Assembly (NCBI GenBank): GCA_001314815.1
Contig: LJXT01000017.1
Coordinates: 1-39,118, forward strand
Direction: 5' to 3'
Length of the DNA: 39,118 nucleotides
From: Algoriphagus marincola HL-49
GTDB taxonomy: Bacteria; Bacteroidota; Bacteroidia; Cytophagales; Cyclobacteriaceae
Shown: positions 1 through 7,065 of the stretch, one piece after another
Layout: every line of letters starts with the position of its first letter
How positions within the stretch are numbered: the stretch's first letter is position 1
Made by a program: the position numbers and the translations under genes
The notes under the pieces: model-generated
Database searches by the model: none
What the model was told of the DNA's origin: nothing
What the model saw: the letters and a program-made list of their open reading frames with translations, nothing else

Positions 1-464
1 AGGGAAGCTGCCACTGGCTCAACTACCCAGGTACCTGTGATATCAAAATCTGGCTGCGCTGATGCTACTTCAAAAGTAATGTTGTCAGTAGCGGTATTGC
101 CATTGGTATCCGATACCACCACGTCTAAATTGTAAGTGCCAGCATCAAACCCCCCAGGGACAGTGATAGTCACTGTCTGCTGATCACCACTAAGAGCTTC
201 TGATCCAGAAGCCACCGTAGCTCCCTCTGAAGTAATCGTGTAATCAAGAGAGGCAAGCGAACTTACAGCTCCGTCATCCGTACCGTCGTCTAGAGTCACG
301 GCAATACTAAAATCTTCCTCTTCAGTCAATCCAGAGGTGATTGAACCTAGGGTAATTTTGGGTGGAGTGTCAATCACATCAATGTCTGCGAAACCGTTGT
401 CGCAGGCCCAGCTTACTACGAGCAGGGAGAGCATTGTGATAATTTTGGGAAAATTGTTTTTCAT
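1..464 (-). CDS. Surface lipoprotein with Ig-like domain, N-terminal part (runs off the window)
   Basis: The reading frame opens at the ATG complementary to 462-464 and stays open to the window edge, giving 154 codons of an incomplete protein. Residues 1-21 form a signal peptide ending in a lipobox-like VSWAC, so the mature protein is probably a lipid-anchored exported protein. The next ~110 residues are rich in Thr, Ser, Asp and Val, with phrases such as TVTIT and NLDVVVSDTNGNTATDNI that look like one beta-sandwich (Ig/cadherin-like) repeat. This is followed by a new segment starting near ITGTWVVEP. No catalytic motif is visible in the part present. It is divergently oriented to the marR gene. 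Function is unknown; a glycan-binding or cell-surface role is only a guess. Confidence 0.75.
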   Translation of the reverse strand, partial: MKNNFPKIITMLSLLVVSWACDNGFADIDVIDTPPKITLGSITSGLTEEEDFSIAVTLDDGTDDGAVSSLASLDYTITSEGATVASGSEALSGDQQTVTITVPGGFDAGTYNLDVVVSDTNGNTATDNITFEVASAQPDFDITGTWVVEPVAAS

Positions 465-786
465 GGGTTTTAGTTTTTTTCCCTAATTTCTTAAATCGAT
501 TCACAGACCCCAAATAAAAACCTTCTACAACTATTCATCAATTGTAGATTTTGGCTACATCAAAAACACATCAAATATTACAAAAAAGCTTCATATCATG
601 ATTAAAATCAATGTTTTGGTCTTATACTTTTTTCACACTTATGATTTTTGTTTTCTCAGGTCAAAGACTTTTGAAAAGGATCAAACTCAAGAAATCCGCT
701 TCAGTTTAGGAGGCTTTTTTCGGAAGGATGGTTTCCTCTTTTTTGCTCATTTAAGATAATTTTTTTCCAATTCGGAAACCTTTTTA
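465..786. other. Divergent intergenic region, no gene seen
   Basis: About 320 bases separate the lipoprotein (-) from marR (+). The stretch is AT-rich and has no convincing ORF. It includes a short inverted repeat, TGTAG-N7-CTACA, near 543-559, and a T-rich patch at 716-780. Promoters for both flanking genes must lie here, but apart from the box at 787-794 none could be assigned firmly. Confidence 0.5.
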
Positions 787-794
787 TAGATTTG
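787..794 (+). promoter_or_regulatory. Bacteroidota-type -7 box (TAnnTTTG) for marR
   Basis: TAGATTTG at 787-794 matches the TAnnTTTG consensus. Transcription would start around 800, which makes the upstream ATG at 800 unlikely as the translation start and supports the ATG at 827. No clear -33 TTTG was found at the expected spacing. Confidence 0.5.
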
Positions 795-826
795 TATGTA
801 TGTACATTAAATTCAATTGTATTAAA

Positions 827-1279
827 ATGGGAAAGTTAGAAGAAGCCATCCAGCAGAAAGATTTTATAGATCCTTATCATAAGGCTGTGGTCAATTTATT
901 ATTCACACACAGTTATGTGGTAGGCTATCAAAATGCTCTTTTGAAACCCTATGATTTGTCTCCAGAGCAATACAATGTATTGCGAATATTGAGAGGACAA
1001 AATGGGAATCCCACTACTGTATCCTCTATTCAGGAACGGATGCTCAATAAAATGTCCAATGCATCTCGTCTGGTAGAAAAGCTTAAGGCCAAGGGTTTGG
1101 TAATTCGTGAAGAATGTCCAACTGACAGAAGACAGGTAGATGTGATGATTTCAGCTGAAGGATTGAAATTGCTGGAGAAGCTGGAGACACGGATTCAGGA
1201 TTCGAATAAATATTACATCAAGCTCAGCGAATCTGAGGTAAGAAATCTCAATATGCTGCTTGATAAACTGAGAGGCTAA
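827..1279 (+). CDS. MarR family transcriptional regulator (MhqR-like)
   Basis: This is a cytoplasmic DNA-binding repressor of 150 residues, the usual size for MarR proteins. The winged-helix region spans roughly residues 45-110: LSPEQYNVLRILRG begins the HTH, and the wing carries the typical DRR motif in ECPTDRRQVDV. An in-frame ATG 27 bases upstream (800) exists, but it sits on the likely transcription start and adds residues atypical for the family, so 827 is preferred. The next genes encode YceI, a ring-cleaving dioxygenase-like protein and an MhqD-like esterase. From this context it probably senses quinones or other electrophiles and represses the neighbouring genes; that specificity is inferred, not shown. 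Confidence 0.85.
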   Translation: MGKLEEAIQQKDFIDPYHKAVVNLLFTHSYVVGYQNALLKPYDLSPEQYNVLRILRGQNGNPTTVSSIQERMLNKMSNASRLVEKLKAKGLVIREECPTDRRQVDVMISAEGLKLLEKLETRIQDSNKYYIKLSESEVRNLNMLLDKLRG

Positions 1280-1288
1280 AAAATTTAC

Positions 1289-1306
1289 GTTTATCTATGT
1301 ATAAAC
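1289..1306. promoter_or_regulatory. Inverted repeat, candidate MarR operator upstream of yceI
   Basis: GTTTAT-N6-ATAAAC is a perfect 6+6 bp palindrome located 10 bases after the marR stop and about 50 bases before yceI. MarR dimers bind short palindromes of this size. The region upstream of marR also contains TATGTATGTACAT, which shares the TATGTAT core. Assignment as the operator is inferred. Confidence 0.4.
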
Positions 1307-1357
1307 ACTAATTGTAAAAACAAATAATATTTCATTTCACTTAAATCAATAAAAATC

Positions 1358-1885
1358 ATGAGTACAGCAAAATGGGTAATTGATCCTACACATTCAGAAG
1401 TTTCTTTTAAGGTAAAGCACTTGGTCATTTCCACAGTGACTGGATATTTTAAAAAGTTTGAGGGTTCTGCAGAGAGTGAGTCAGATGACTTTGATGGAGC
1501 TAGTGTCTCCTTCACTGCGGATATTGATAGCATTGATACCAATCAGGGTGACCGTGACAATCATTTGAAATCAGCAGACTTTTTTGATGCAGCTAATCAT
1601 CCTAAGCTTTCTTTCTCTGGAAAAATTTCAAAGAATGGAGAGGACTATCAATTGGTAGGAGACCTAGAAATCCGTGGAACCAAGAAAGAGGTAACGCTTG
1701 ATGTAGACTTCGGTGGAGTAGCCGGTGATCCCTATGGACAGACTAAGGCGGGCTTCGAAATTGAAGGAAAAATCAATCGGAAAGAATTTGGACTTACTTG
1801 GTCGGCAGTCACAGAGGCAGGCTCGGTGGTTGTTTCTGATCAGGTTCGTTTAATGCTAAGTGTACAGCTCGTAAAGCAAGCATAA
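1358..1885 (+). CDS. YceI family protein
   Basis: The 175-residue product matches the YceI family end to end. It starts with KWVIDPTHSEVSFKVKHL, has the TVTGYFKKFEG strand, the NHPKLSFSG segment, and a C-terminal V-RLMLSVQL strand. YceI proteins form a lipocalin-like barrel that binds long isoprenoid or quinone-type lipids in characterised members. There is no signal peptide, so this copy is probably cytoplasmic, unlike E. coli YceI. It sits directly downstream of the MarR regulator and upstream of the dioxygenase/esterase pair, and a terminator-like hairpin follows the stop. A role in handling quinone-type compounds is inferred from family and context. Confidence 0.9.
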   Translation: MSTAKWVIDPTHSEVSFKVKHLVISTVTGYFKKFEGSAESESDDFDGASVSFTADIDSIDTNQGDRDNHLKSADFFDAANHPKLSFSGKISKNGEDYQLVGDLEIRGTKKEVTLDVDFGGVAGDPYGQTKAGFEIEGKINRKEFGLTWSAVTEAGSVVVSDQVRLMLSVQLVKQA

Positions 1886-1886
1886 A

Positions 1887-1938
1887 AGCCTCCGAGGTTT
1901 TGTTTTAAAACCCCGAAGGCTATCCTTTGGGGTTTTTT
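1887..1938 (+). terminator. Terminator with an overlapping alternative hairpin after yceI
   Basis: CCCCGAAGG (1911-1919), loop, CCTTTGGGG (1924-1932), then six T residues form a classical intrinsic terminator. The left arm of that stem can instead pair with the segment at 1887-1901 (AGCCTCCGAGGTTTT against AAAACCCCGAAGGCT). The two hairpins are therefore mutually exclusive, as in an attenuator. The dioxygenase gene starts 32 bases after the T tract. Confidence 0.75.
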
Positions 1939-1970
1939 GTAAAATCTCATTCATCTAAAATTTCAATCTT

Positions 1971-2927
1971 ATGACCACAAAGCTATTAATTTCCGGGATT
2001 CACCATATCACAGCTATAGCTGGTAATCCACAGCAGAATATTGATTTTTATACAGGAATCTTAGGATTAAGACTTGTAAAAAAGACCATCAATTTTGATG
2101 CGCCGGATGTCTATCATTTTTACTTTGGCGATGAGTTGGGTAGGCCAGGTACAGTCTTTACCACCTTCCCTTTCAAAGGTGCTCGGCGCGGGACTAAAGG
2201 AACTGGTGAGTTGACCTATACAGCCTTTTCCATTGGGAAAGATTCACTTACTTACTGGAGAGACCGCCTGAAGAAATTTGGAGTTGCGGTTTCAGATGAT
2301 TTGACTCGATTTGGAGATTCCCTTATCCGATTTGAAGATCATGATGGGATGGGACTGGAGTTGATCGCGAGTGATCGAGATGATCGAAAAGGATGGCCAC
2401 AGGGACATATACCTGCTGAGCATTCAATCAAGGGATTTTTTGGAGCAACCCTTTACTTACAAGCCAAGGAGCCAACTGAGAAGCTTTTGACAGAGCTAAT
2501 GAATTATCATTTTGTTGGGCAAGAGGGCAATCGATTTCGCTATGCCACAGCAGGAAAGCCGGGAGACATCGTAGATATTTTGGTGGACCCCAATGCTAGG
2601 CGGGGAATGCAAAGCGCCGGGACGGTTCATCATATTGCCTTCCGTACGGATAATGAAGCCACCCAACTGGAAGTGCAGCACTTATTGATGCAAAATGGTT
2701 TGGGTGTCACCGAGGTAAAGGACCGGAATTATTTCAGAAGCATCTATTTCCGTGAGCCGGGAGGGGTGTTGTTTGAAGTGGCTACCGACGAGCCTGGCTT
2801 CGCAATTGACGAGGAAGAAGCGCATTTGGGTGAATTGCTGAAGTTGCCCGATTGGGCGGAATCATCTCGAGATAGAATTGAAAAAGCACTTCCAAAAGTT
2901 GAAGTAAACCTATCAGACTATGAATAA
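1971..2927 (+). CDS. Two-domain VOC (glyoxalase/ring-cleaving dioxygenase) protein, MhqO-like
   Basis: This is a 318-residue protein of the vicinal-oxygen-chelate fold with two modules, about residues 7-135 and 152-280. The probable Fe ligands are H12 (GIHHITAIAG), H220/H221 (TVHHIAFRT) and E269 (EPGGVLFEVATDEPG), a 2-His-1-Glu facial triad. Family relatives include Bacillus MhqO/MhqA and LinE-type hydroquinone dioxygenases, so the likely reaction is oxidative cleavage of quinol rings; the exact substrate is not visible. The stop overlaps the start of the esterase gene by 8 bases, so the two are almost certainly cotranscribed and translationally coupled. Confidence 0.88.
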   Translation: MTTKLLISGIHHITAIAGNPQQNIDFYTGILGLRLVKKTINFDAPDVYHFYFGDELGRPGTVFTTFPFKGARRGTKGTGELTYTAFSIGKDSLTYWRDRLKKFGVAVSDDLTRFGDSLIRFEDHDGMGLELIASDRDDRKGWPQGHIPAEHSIKGFFGATLYLQAKEPTEKLLTELMNYHFVGQEGNRFRYATAGKPGDIVDILVDPNARRGMQSAGTVHHIAFRTDNEATQLEVQHLLMQNGLGVTEVKDRNYFRSIYFREPGGVLFEVATDEPGFAIDEEEAHLGELLKLPDWAESSRDRIEKALPKVEVNLSDYE

Positions 2928-3531
2928 GCTAATCAACGAAGGACAAAAGCCCCAAACAGGAAAAAAAGCAGCAATCATGATTCATGGCAGAGGAGCTTCT
3001 GCAGAAAGTATCCTCTCTTTGAAATCGTATTTGAAGTTGGATGATTTTGCTTTGATTGCTCCCCAAGCGGCAGGAGGAACTTGGTATCCTTACAGTTTTA
3101 TGGCGCCTGACCATTCCAATCAGCTGGCTCTGACTAATTCACTTCAGCAGATCAAAGAGGCCTTTGATTCCTTGATCGAAGAAGGGGTGCTAGCTAGCGA
3201 TATTTACCTGATAGGCTTTTCGCAGGGGGCATGCCTTAGCTTGGAGTTTGCAGCTCAAAATGCCCAAAAGATCGGTGGCGTGGTGGCCTTTACAGGAGGT
3301 CTGATCGGAGAGCAGATTAATAGGGATAATTATCAAGGGGACTTTGAGGGTACGCCGGTTTTGATTTCCGGAAGTCAGCAAGACATGCATGTGCCACTTG
3401 AGCGGATGCAGGAGTCGGAGTCAATTCTCACAAAGCACGGTGCAAAAGTCAAGCTGATGACCTTTGCTGATTCGGCTCATACGATTCGACAGGAGGAGAT
3501 CGACTGGGTCAATCAGCATATTTTGGGCTAA
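2920..3531 (+). CDS. MhqD-like carboxylesterase/phospholipase (alpha/beta hydrolase)
   Basis: This 203-residue cytoplasmic alpha/beta hydrolase belongs to the phospholipase/carboxylesterase group. The oxyanion-hole loop is MIHGRGASAE (residues 20-29). The nucleophile elbow is GFSQG with Ser101, followed by Asp155 (QQDMHVP) and His187 (DSAHTI), giving a complete Ser-Asp-His triad. It overlaps the dioxygenase gene by 8 bases. In Bacillus, mhqD accompanies the mhqO dioxygenase in the MhqR regulon, and the same pairing here supports a role in electrophile or quinone detoxification. Confidence 0.87.
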   Translation: MNKLINEGQKPQTGKKAAIMIHGRGASAESILSLKSYLKLDDFALIAPQAAGGTWYPYSFMAPDHSNQLALTNSLQQIKEAFDSLIEEGVLASDIYLIGFSQGACLSLEFAAQNAQKIGGVVAFTGGLIGEQINRDNYQGDFEGTPVLISGSQQDMHVPLERMQESESILTKHGAKVKLMTFADSAHTIRQEEIDWVNQHILG

Positions 3532-3563
3532 AGGAATCTCGGGAAGGTTTTGGTGTTTGTCAA

Positions 3564-3752
3564 AAGCTTAATTCATACTTTTGGGCATGCAGACCAAAGC
3601 CTTCTTTTAATCATTTCAAATAAATTTGAGAAAAATTAAAAATAGTTCACATTTCTCTTGCAAAATTAGTCGGGGGGGTTACATTTAGAAATGAAAAATT
3701 AATTATTGGCCAAATTGATGATTTTTCGATTTATTCAGTTTTAACCCACTTT
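3564..3752 (+). repeat. Cassette leader repeat, copy 1 (contains truA 5' end)
   Basis: About 190 bases here are homologous to 5281-5467, the leader of the second cassette. Shared landmarks are the AAGCTTAATT-ATACTTTT promoter-like box, the exact 19-mer ATGCAGACCAAAGCCTTCT (3587-3605), CTTTTAATCATTTCAAATAA, CTTGCA-AATTAG, a G run, TGGCCA and TTTTTCG. The 19-mer is identical to the first 19 bases of truA at 7988. TACTTTTG at 3576-3583 fits TAnnTTTG. In this copy the ATG frame runs only MQTKAFF before a stop. Confidence 0.8.
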
Positions 3753-3785
3753 CGATTTTTAATCGGAGGTACAACATTTAAAGAC

Positions 3786-4022
3786 ATGAAAAAAATGATT
3801 TTAACCTTAGGGTTATTAGTATTTAGTTTTGTTGGATTCGCTTGCAGCGGAACTTGGTTTGCTTGTGGAGGTCAAGATGTTGCAGATATGATTGAAGATG
3901 CGGGAAATAATTGTGATGATGGTGATCAATTCACCATTTTAGATTTATGCCACCCTGATGGAATACATACAATTTATGTCACTGTAGGCACTATTGCTGG
4001 TCCCGGAGGTGGCGGACTGTAA
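3786..4022 (+). CDS. Small secreted Cys-containing peptide, cassette 1
   Basis: This 78-residue protein has a hydrophobic signal sequence (residues 1-19, ending VGFA) followed by Cys20. It could be cleaved by signal peptidase I or, less typically, become a lipoprotein. Four cysteines lie at 20, 27, 43 and 55, the middle is acidic (DVADMIEDAGNNCDDGD), and the tail is Gly-rich. The 6-base gap to the next gene makes an operon almost certain. In size and position it resembles the small precursor peptides (NVEALA-type and similar) that Bacteroidota encode beside beta-propeller lipoproteins, but its own sequence family is not recognised. Function is unknown. Confidence 0.7.
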   Translation: MKKMILTLGLLVFSFVGFACSGTWFACGGQDVADMIEDAGNNCDDGDQFTILDLCHPDGIHTIYVTVGTIAGPGGGGL

Positions 4023-4028
4023 CTTAGA

Positions 4029-5156
4029 ATGAAAAAGTATTTAATCTTTCTTTTAAGTCTCACGGCCTGTACCGAAAATCTAAATTCGGTGCAGGTTGTT
4101 GACTTAAAAATATCTCCAGAATTCAAAATTGATTTATCAGCTACTGAAAATTACTCTTCAACCAATCATCAATCATTTCCATTGAGTGATGATTCTTTTT
4201 TGATTTTTAATGATTTTGGTCGGTCTATTGACACCGTAAAGGTAGGGGTTAAGGGCGGTAGGGCTATAAAAGGGAATGAAGTTCCCAATGAAGGACCTTG
4301 GGGTATTCAGAATATAAATTTTTTTCAGCCAACAGATAAAGGCATGGCTTTTATGGATCAATATTCTTTTTATTTGCCCTCTGATTATGGATTAAAAAAA
4401 CTTGAAATCAATGATTCTCGGTTCGGTTTAACTTTTCCATCCTCGATGCCTCTTATAAATGTAACGAATCGATATTTCAAATTTTTGGACGATGAATCAA
4501 CTTCTTCTACGGTTCTTCTTTCAAGTAGGGGTAAATCCAAACTTGATAAATCAGAAAGTTTGGAGTTAACTAGTTTTGATTTGGAAAAATTGAATATAAA
4601 GAAGTTTAAATTTGAATTTTCATCAAAAATAGAGGATCATAGGATTGAATTCCAAGGTGAAAGATTCTTTCTATCATCGGCTGTTTATCCAGCACTATTG
4701 TCAGTTAATGATAGAATCATAATTAGCTATGCATACATGAACTTAATCCAAATCTTCGATTTAAATTCTGAAACTTCGTTTGACGTTAAGCCACATTCTT
4801 ACAATTATAAAGATGAAAGGGCCAAACCTGATAATAAAGGTTTGATCAGGAATAGAAAAGAGTTTATAGAAAAATCAAGTCTTTGGCATAGTGATGTGAC
4901 CTTTGGACCCATTGCATCACTCGACAATGGAATGTTTTGTCGATTGATCAAGAAAGCTAAAATTGAAGGAAAAAGAGGAGATATCATCTTTGAATTATTT
5001 GACAAAAATTTCAATAAAACTGGTGAAGCCACTATTTTAGATGGATCAAAATTTCTCACCTTATACTACATGCCATTAGGTAAACAGCTCTTTGTTAAAG
5101 CTTATGACCAACCAGACGAGGATCAATTGAGCTATCATTTAATTAGCTTGGAATAA
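4029..5156 (+). CDS. DUF4221-like lipoprotein, cassette 1
   Basis: This 375-residue exported lipoprotein has a signal peptide ending in the lipobox LTAC (Cys14). The rest is a run of short beta-rich segments with hydrophobic/aromatic alternation (FPLSDDSFLIFNDFG, LLSVNDRIIISYAYMNLIQIFDL, YYMPLGKQLFVKAYDQP), as expected for a beta-propeller of the DUF4221/6-bladed class found only in Bacteroidota. No enzymatic motif is visible. It shares layout, and the ends of its blades, with the protein at 5929-7065. The family role is unknown; surface binding of a ligand or of the adjacent small peptide is inference. Base composition is visibly AT-richer than that of the flanking housekeeping genes. Confidence 0.72.
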   Translation: MKKYLIFLLSLTACTENLNSVQVVDLKISPEFKIDLSATENYSSTNHQSFPLSDDSFLIFNDFGRSIDTVKVGVKGGRAIKGNEVPNEGPWGIQNINFFQPTDKGMAFMDQYSFYLPSDYGLKKLEINDSRFGLTFPSSMPLINVTNRYFKFLDDESTSSTVLLSSRGKSKLDKSESLELTSFDLEKLNIKKFKFEFSSKIEDHRIEFQGERFFLSSAVYPALLSVNDRIIISYAYMNLIQIFDLNSETSFDVKPHSYNYKDERAKPDNKGLIRNRKEFIEKSSLWHSDVTFGPIASLDNGMFCRLIKKAKIEGKRGDIIFELFDKNFNKTGEATILDGSKFLTLYYMPLGKQLFVKAYDQPDEDQLSYHLISLE

Positions 5157-5280
5157 AAGTGAAAGCTCCCTTAAATGTAGGCTTTTTGAAAATTAAATAA
5201 GTTTGAAGACTTCACTTTAGGACACCCAGCTTACTTGGCTATTTGTAATTTACTTTAAAACTTTTTTTGATCTGTGATAT

Positions 5281-5467
5281 AAGCTTAATTTATACTTTTT
5301 GGCATGCAGACCAAAGCCTTCTTTTAATCATTTCAAATAATTTTAAGAAAAAATTTAAATAGTTTAAAATTCCCTTGCATAATTAGTTGGGAGGGGGTAT
5401 ATTGATCGCAGAAAGAATCAGTTCTGGCCAGATAGTGGTTTTTCGGTATAATTATTTCTAACTCGCT
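5281..5467 (+). repeat. Cassette leader repeat, copy 2 (contains truA 5' end)
   Basis: This is the second copy of the leader at 3564-3752. The exact truA 19-mer ATGCAGACCAAAGCCTTCT is at 5304-5322, preceded by TACTTTTTG (5293-5301), a -7-like box with one extra T. Similarity to copy 1 starts about 22 bases before the 19-mer and ends near CGCTT at 5467, just where the peptide coding regions begin. The two leaders are diverged rather than identical, so the duplication is not recent. Confidence 0.8.
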
Positions 5468-5699
5468 TGGTTACTCTTCCAAGCCCAAAAAATATATTAG
5501 ACCTTGCCTAGCCATTATAGCATTAGCTTTTTTCGGTTTAAGCATTCAAAGTCAAAAGGTATTAGCTGTAGGAGCGGATAAGGCTTGCGTATACACAGTA
5601 GACACGCCTGATTCCACCCGAGTTGATTGTTTTGGAGCAGGTTCAGTTTGTAGTGGAGTCGCTGAATGCCCAGCTCCCCAATTAGGACAATTAAATTGA
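5436..5699 (+). pseudogene. Start-less gene for a 4-Cys secreted peptide, cassette 2
   Basis: A frame open from 5436 to the TGA at 5697-5699 encodes a convincing signal peptide (from about 5484: KYIRPCLAIIALAFFGLSI) followed by VLAVGADKACVYTV. It has no in-frame ATG, GTG or TTG before the signal sequence. Its cysteines follow C-x13-C-x6-C-x5-C, exactly the spacing of the next gene's product, with shared positions (KAC--TV, G-G-VCS-V--C). It is therefore a paralogue of 5723-5932 that has lost its start codon, or one that uses a non-canonical start such as ATT/ATA. The preceding 5' leader matches the leader of cassette 1. Confidence 0.65.
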
Positions 5700-5722
5700 A
5701 TCAACATAAAAATTAAAGTATT

Positions 5723-5932
5723 ATGAAAAAATCTTTGATAGGTCTTTTTTGTTCGGCCGCTTTATTTTCGATTCCTTTTATACCTCAATCTAATGCAGAT
5801 GAATGGCCTACCAAAGCCTGTAGGCTGACTGTTGTAAGTGATGAAGAGGCAAATATGGAATGCGTGGGTAATGGAATGGTTTGCTCTTCAGTTTTCGATT
5901 GCTTTGGTATTTTTAAACCAGGGATGGGGTGA
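5723..5932 (+). CDS. Small secreted 4-Cys peptide, cassette 2
   Basis: This 69-residue precursor has a signal peptide with a likely cleavage after SNA (residue 26). The mature ~43 residues carry Cys33, 47, 54 and 60 in the pattern C-x13-C-x6-C-x5-C, suggesting two disulfides. The pattern and neighbouring residues match the start-less paralogue immediately upstream. The stop overlaps the GTG start of the lipoprotein gene by 4 bases (GTGA), so translation of the two is coupled. It resembles NVEALA-type precursors of Bacteroidota in size, Cys spacing style and gene neighbourhood. Function is unknown. Confidence 0.75.
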   Translation: MKKSLIGLFCSAALFSIPFIPQSNADEWPTKACRLTVVSDEEANMECVGNGMVCSSVFDCFGIFKPGMG

Positions 5933-7065
5933 AAATAATTGATTCTTGCCAAATTAATTTGAAGGTGATTGTAGTTATCTGCAGTTGCCTTTTTTCATGT
6001 GGTTCAGAAAAATTCGAAGTAGCCCCATCTGAATTTTATGAAGTTGCAATCACAGATTTTAATTATGACACGCTTCAATTAAAAATTGATAGCCTTACCG
6101 TTATTCCGCAAAATAGTCAATTAATACAAGGAGACAGCGCACTGTTTGTTTTTAATAAATCTATCTCATCCCTTGAATTTTATAATCTTCATACTTCTGA
6201 ATTTTCTCGAGTGAGACTTGAGGTGGAGGGACCAAATGGAATTGGTGGGACAACTGGGCTATATTACATATCGAAAGATACGATAATTGGTGCCAGGGTA
6301 AATCAGCTGATTTTCCTAAATTCTGGGGGAAAGGTTTTCAAAAGGCTAGAAATAAGCTTAGACGATCTTGGAATGTACCCTGATATCATGGTTCAGGGTA
6401 CTAAGCCAGTTATAAAAAGAGGAGATAGTCTAATTTTTGGGCTTTTCCCCCATTTAAATCCTCATAACGGTGGTCACCTTTCAAATTGGAAATCATTTGT
6501 TGAAATAGACTTGAAAAGTGGTGTGGCATCAAGTTTTGGGGATTTGCCAAAAGAAATGATTGATAACGTCTATGGCATTAATTTCATGAATTTTTCATTT
6601 GTTATGAATCAGAATGAGGAATTGGTGATTTCCTTTACTCCATTGAAAGATTTGTTTAAGATCGACTTGAATTCAAAAGAAAGAAACCTCGAACGAATCC
6701 CCTTAAAAAGCCCCAATTTTTCAAATGCGGAAAAATTGCCGGATGAGGATAATAACGAAATGCGTTATGTCATGAGGCATTATCTATTTCAACCAAGCTT
6801 TGATGCCTTATTTTTTGATGGTGAAAGTTATCTACGTGTTTTACAGGAACCAATCTCAGAGGTTGAGTTTGAGTCCATGTCATGGGCAAAGAAAAAAACT
6901 CTCATTATTTATAATGATCAGTTTGAAGCAATTTATAGTCGTGAATTGAACTCTAAGTCTTTGAGCTATAATATGATATTCCCCTATAAGAAGGGTTATC
7001 TAGGAAGAATTACTTCAAAAAGTGAGGAACATTTTCAATTTCTTTCCATTCAAAAAAATGAGTAA
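5929..7065 (+). CDS. DUF4221-like lipoprotein, cassette 2
   Basis: This 378-residue lipoprotein starts at a GTG that overlaps the upstream stop. The signal sequence ends in LFSC (lipid anchor at Cys24). The mature part is beta-rich, with repeated short strands and DSL/DTL turns (QLIQGDSALFVFNKSISSLE, RGDSLIFGLFP), consistent with the same propeller family as 4029-5156. It ends with the same style of strand (LSYNMIFPYKKGYLGRI). The next lipoprotein gene starts 8 bases inside its end. Role unknown; operon structure suggests that the small peptide, this protein and the next lipoprotein act together. Confidence 0.72.
   Translation: MKIIDSCQINLKVIVVICSCLFSCGSEKFEVAPSEFYEVAITDFNYDTLQLKIDSLTVIPQNSQLIQGDSALFVFNKSISSLEFYNLHTSEFSRVRLEVEGPNGIGGTTGLYYISKDTIIGARVNQLIFLNSGGKVFKRLEISLDDLGMYPDIMVQGTKPVIKRGDSLIFGLFPHLNPHNGGHLSNWKSFVEIDLKSGVASSFGDLPKEMIDNVYGINFMNFSFVMNQNEELVISFTPLKDLFKIDLNSKERNLERIPLKSPNFSNAEKLPDEDNNEMRYVMRHYLFQPSFDALFFDGESYLRVLQEPISEVEFESMSWAKKKTLIIYNDQFEAIYSRELNSKSLSYNMIFPYKKGYLGRITSKSEEHFQFLSIQKNE

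Noticed and set aside
800..826. MarR start at the ATG at 800
   Set aside because: The -7 box ends at 794, so the transcript should begin about here; the extra nine residues are atypical for the family.
3587..3610. MQTKAFF as a functional leader peptide of the cassettes
   Set aside because: It is exactly the truA start cut after 19 bases, so it is more simply explained as a duplication scar; no regulatory codons or attenuator structure is evident around it.
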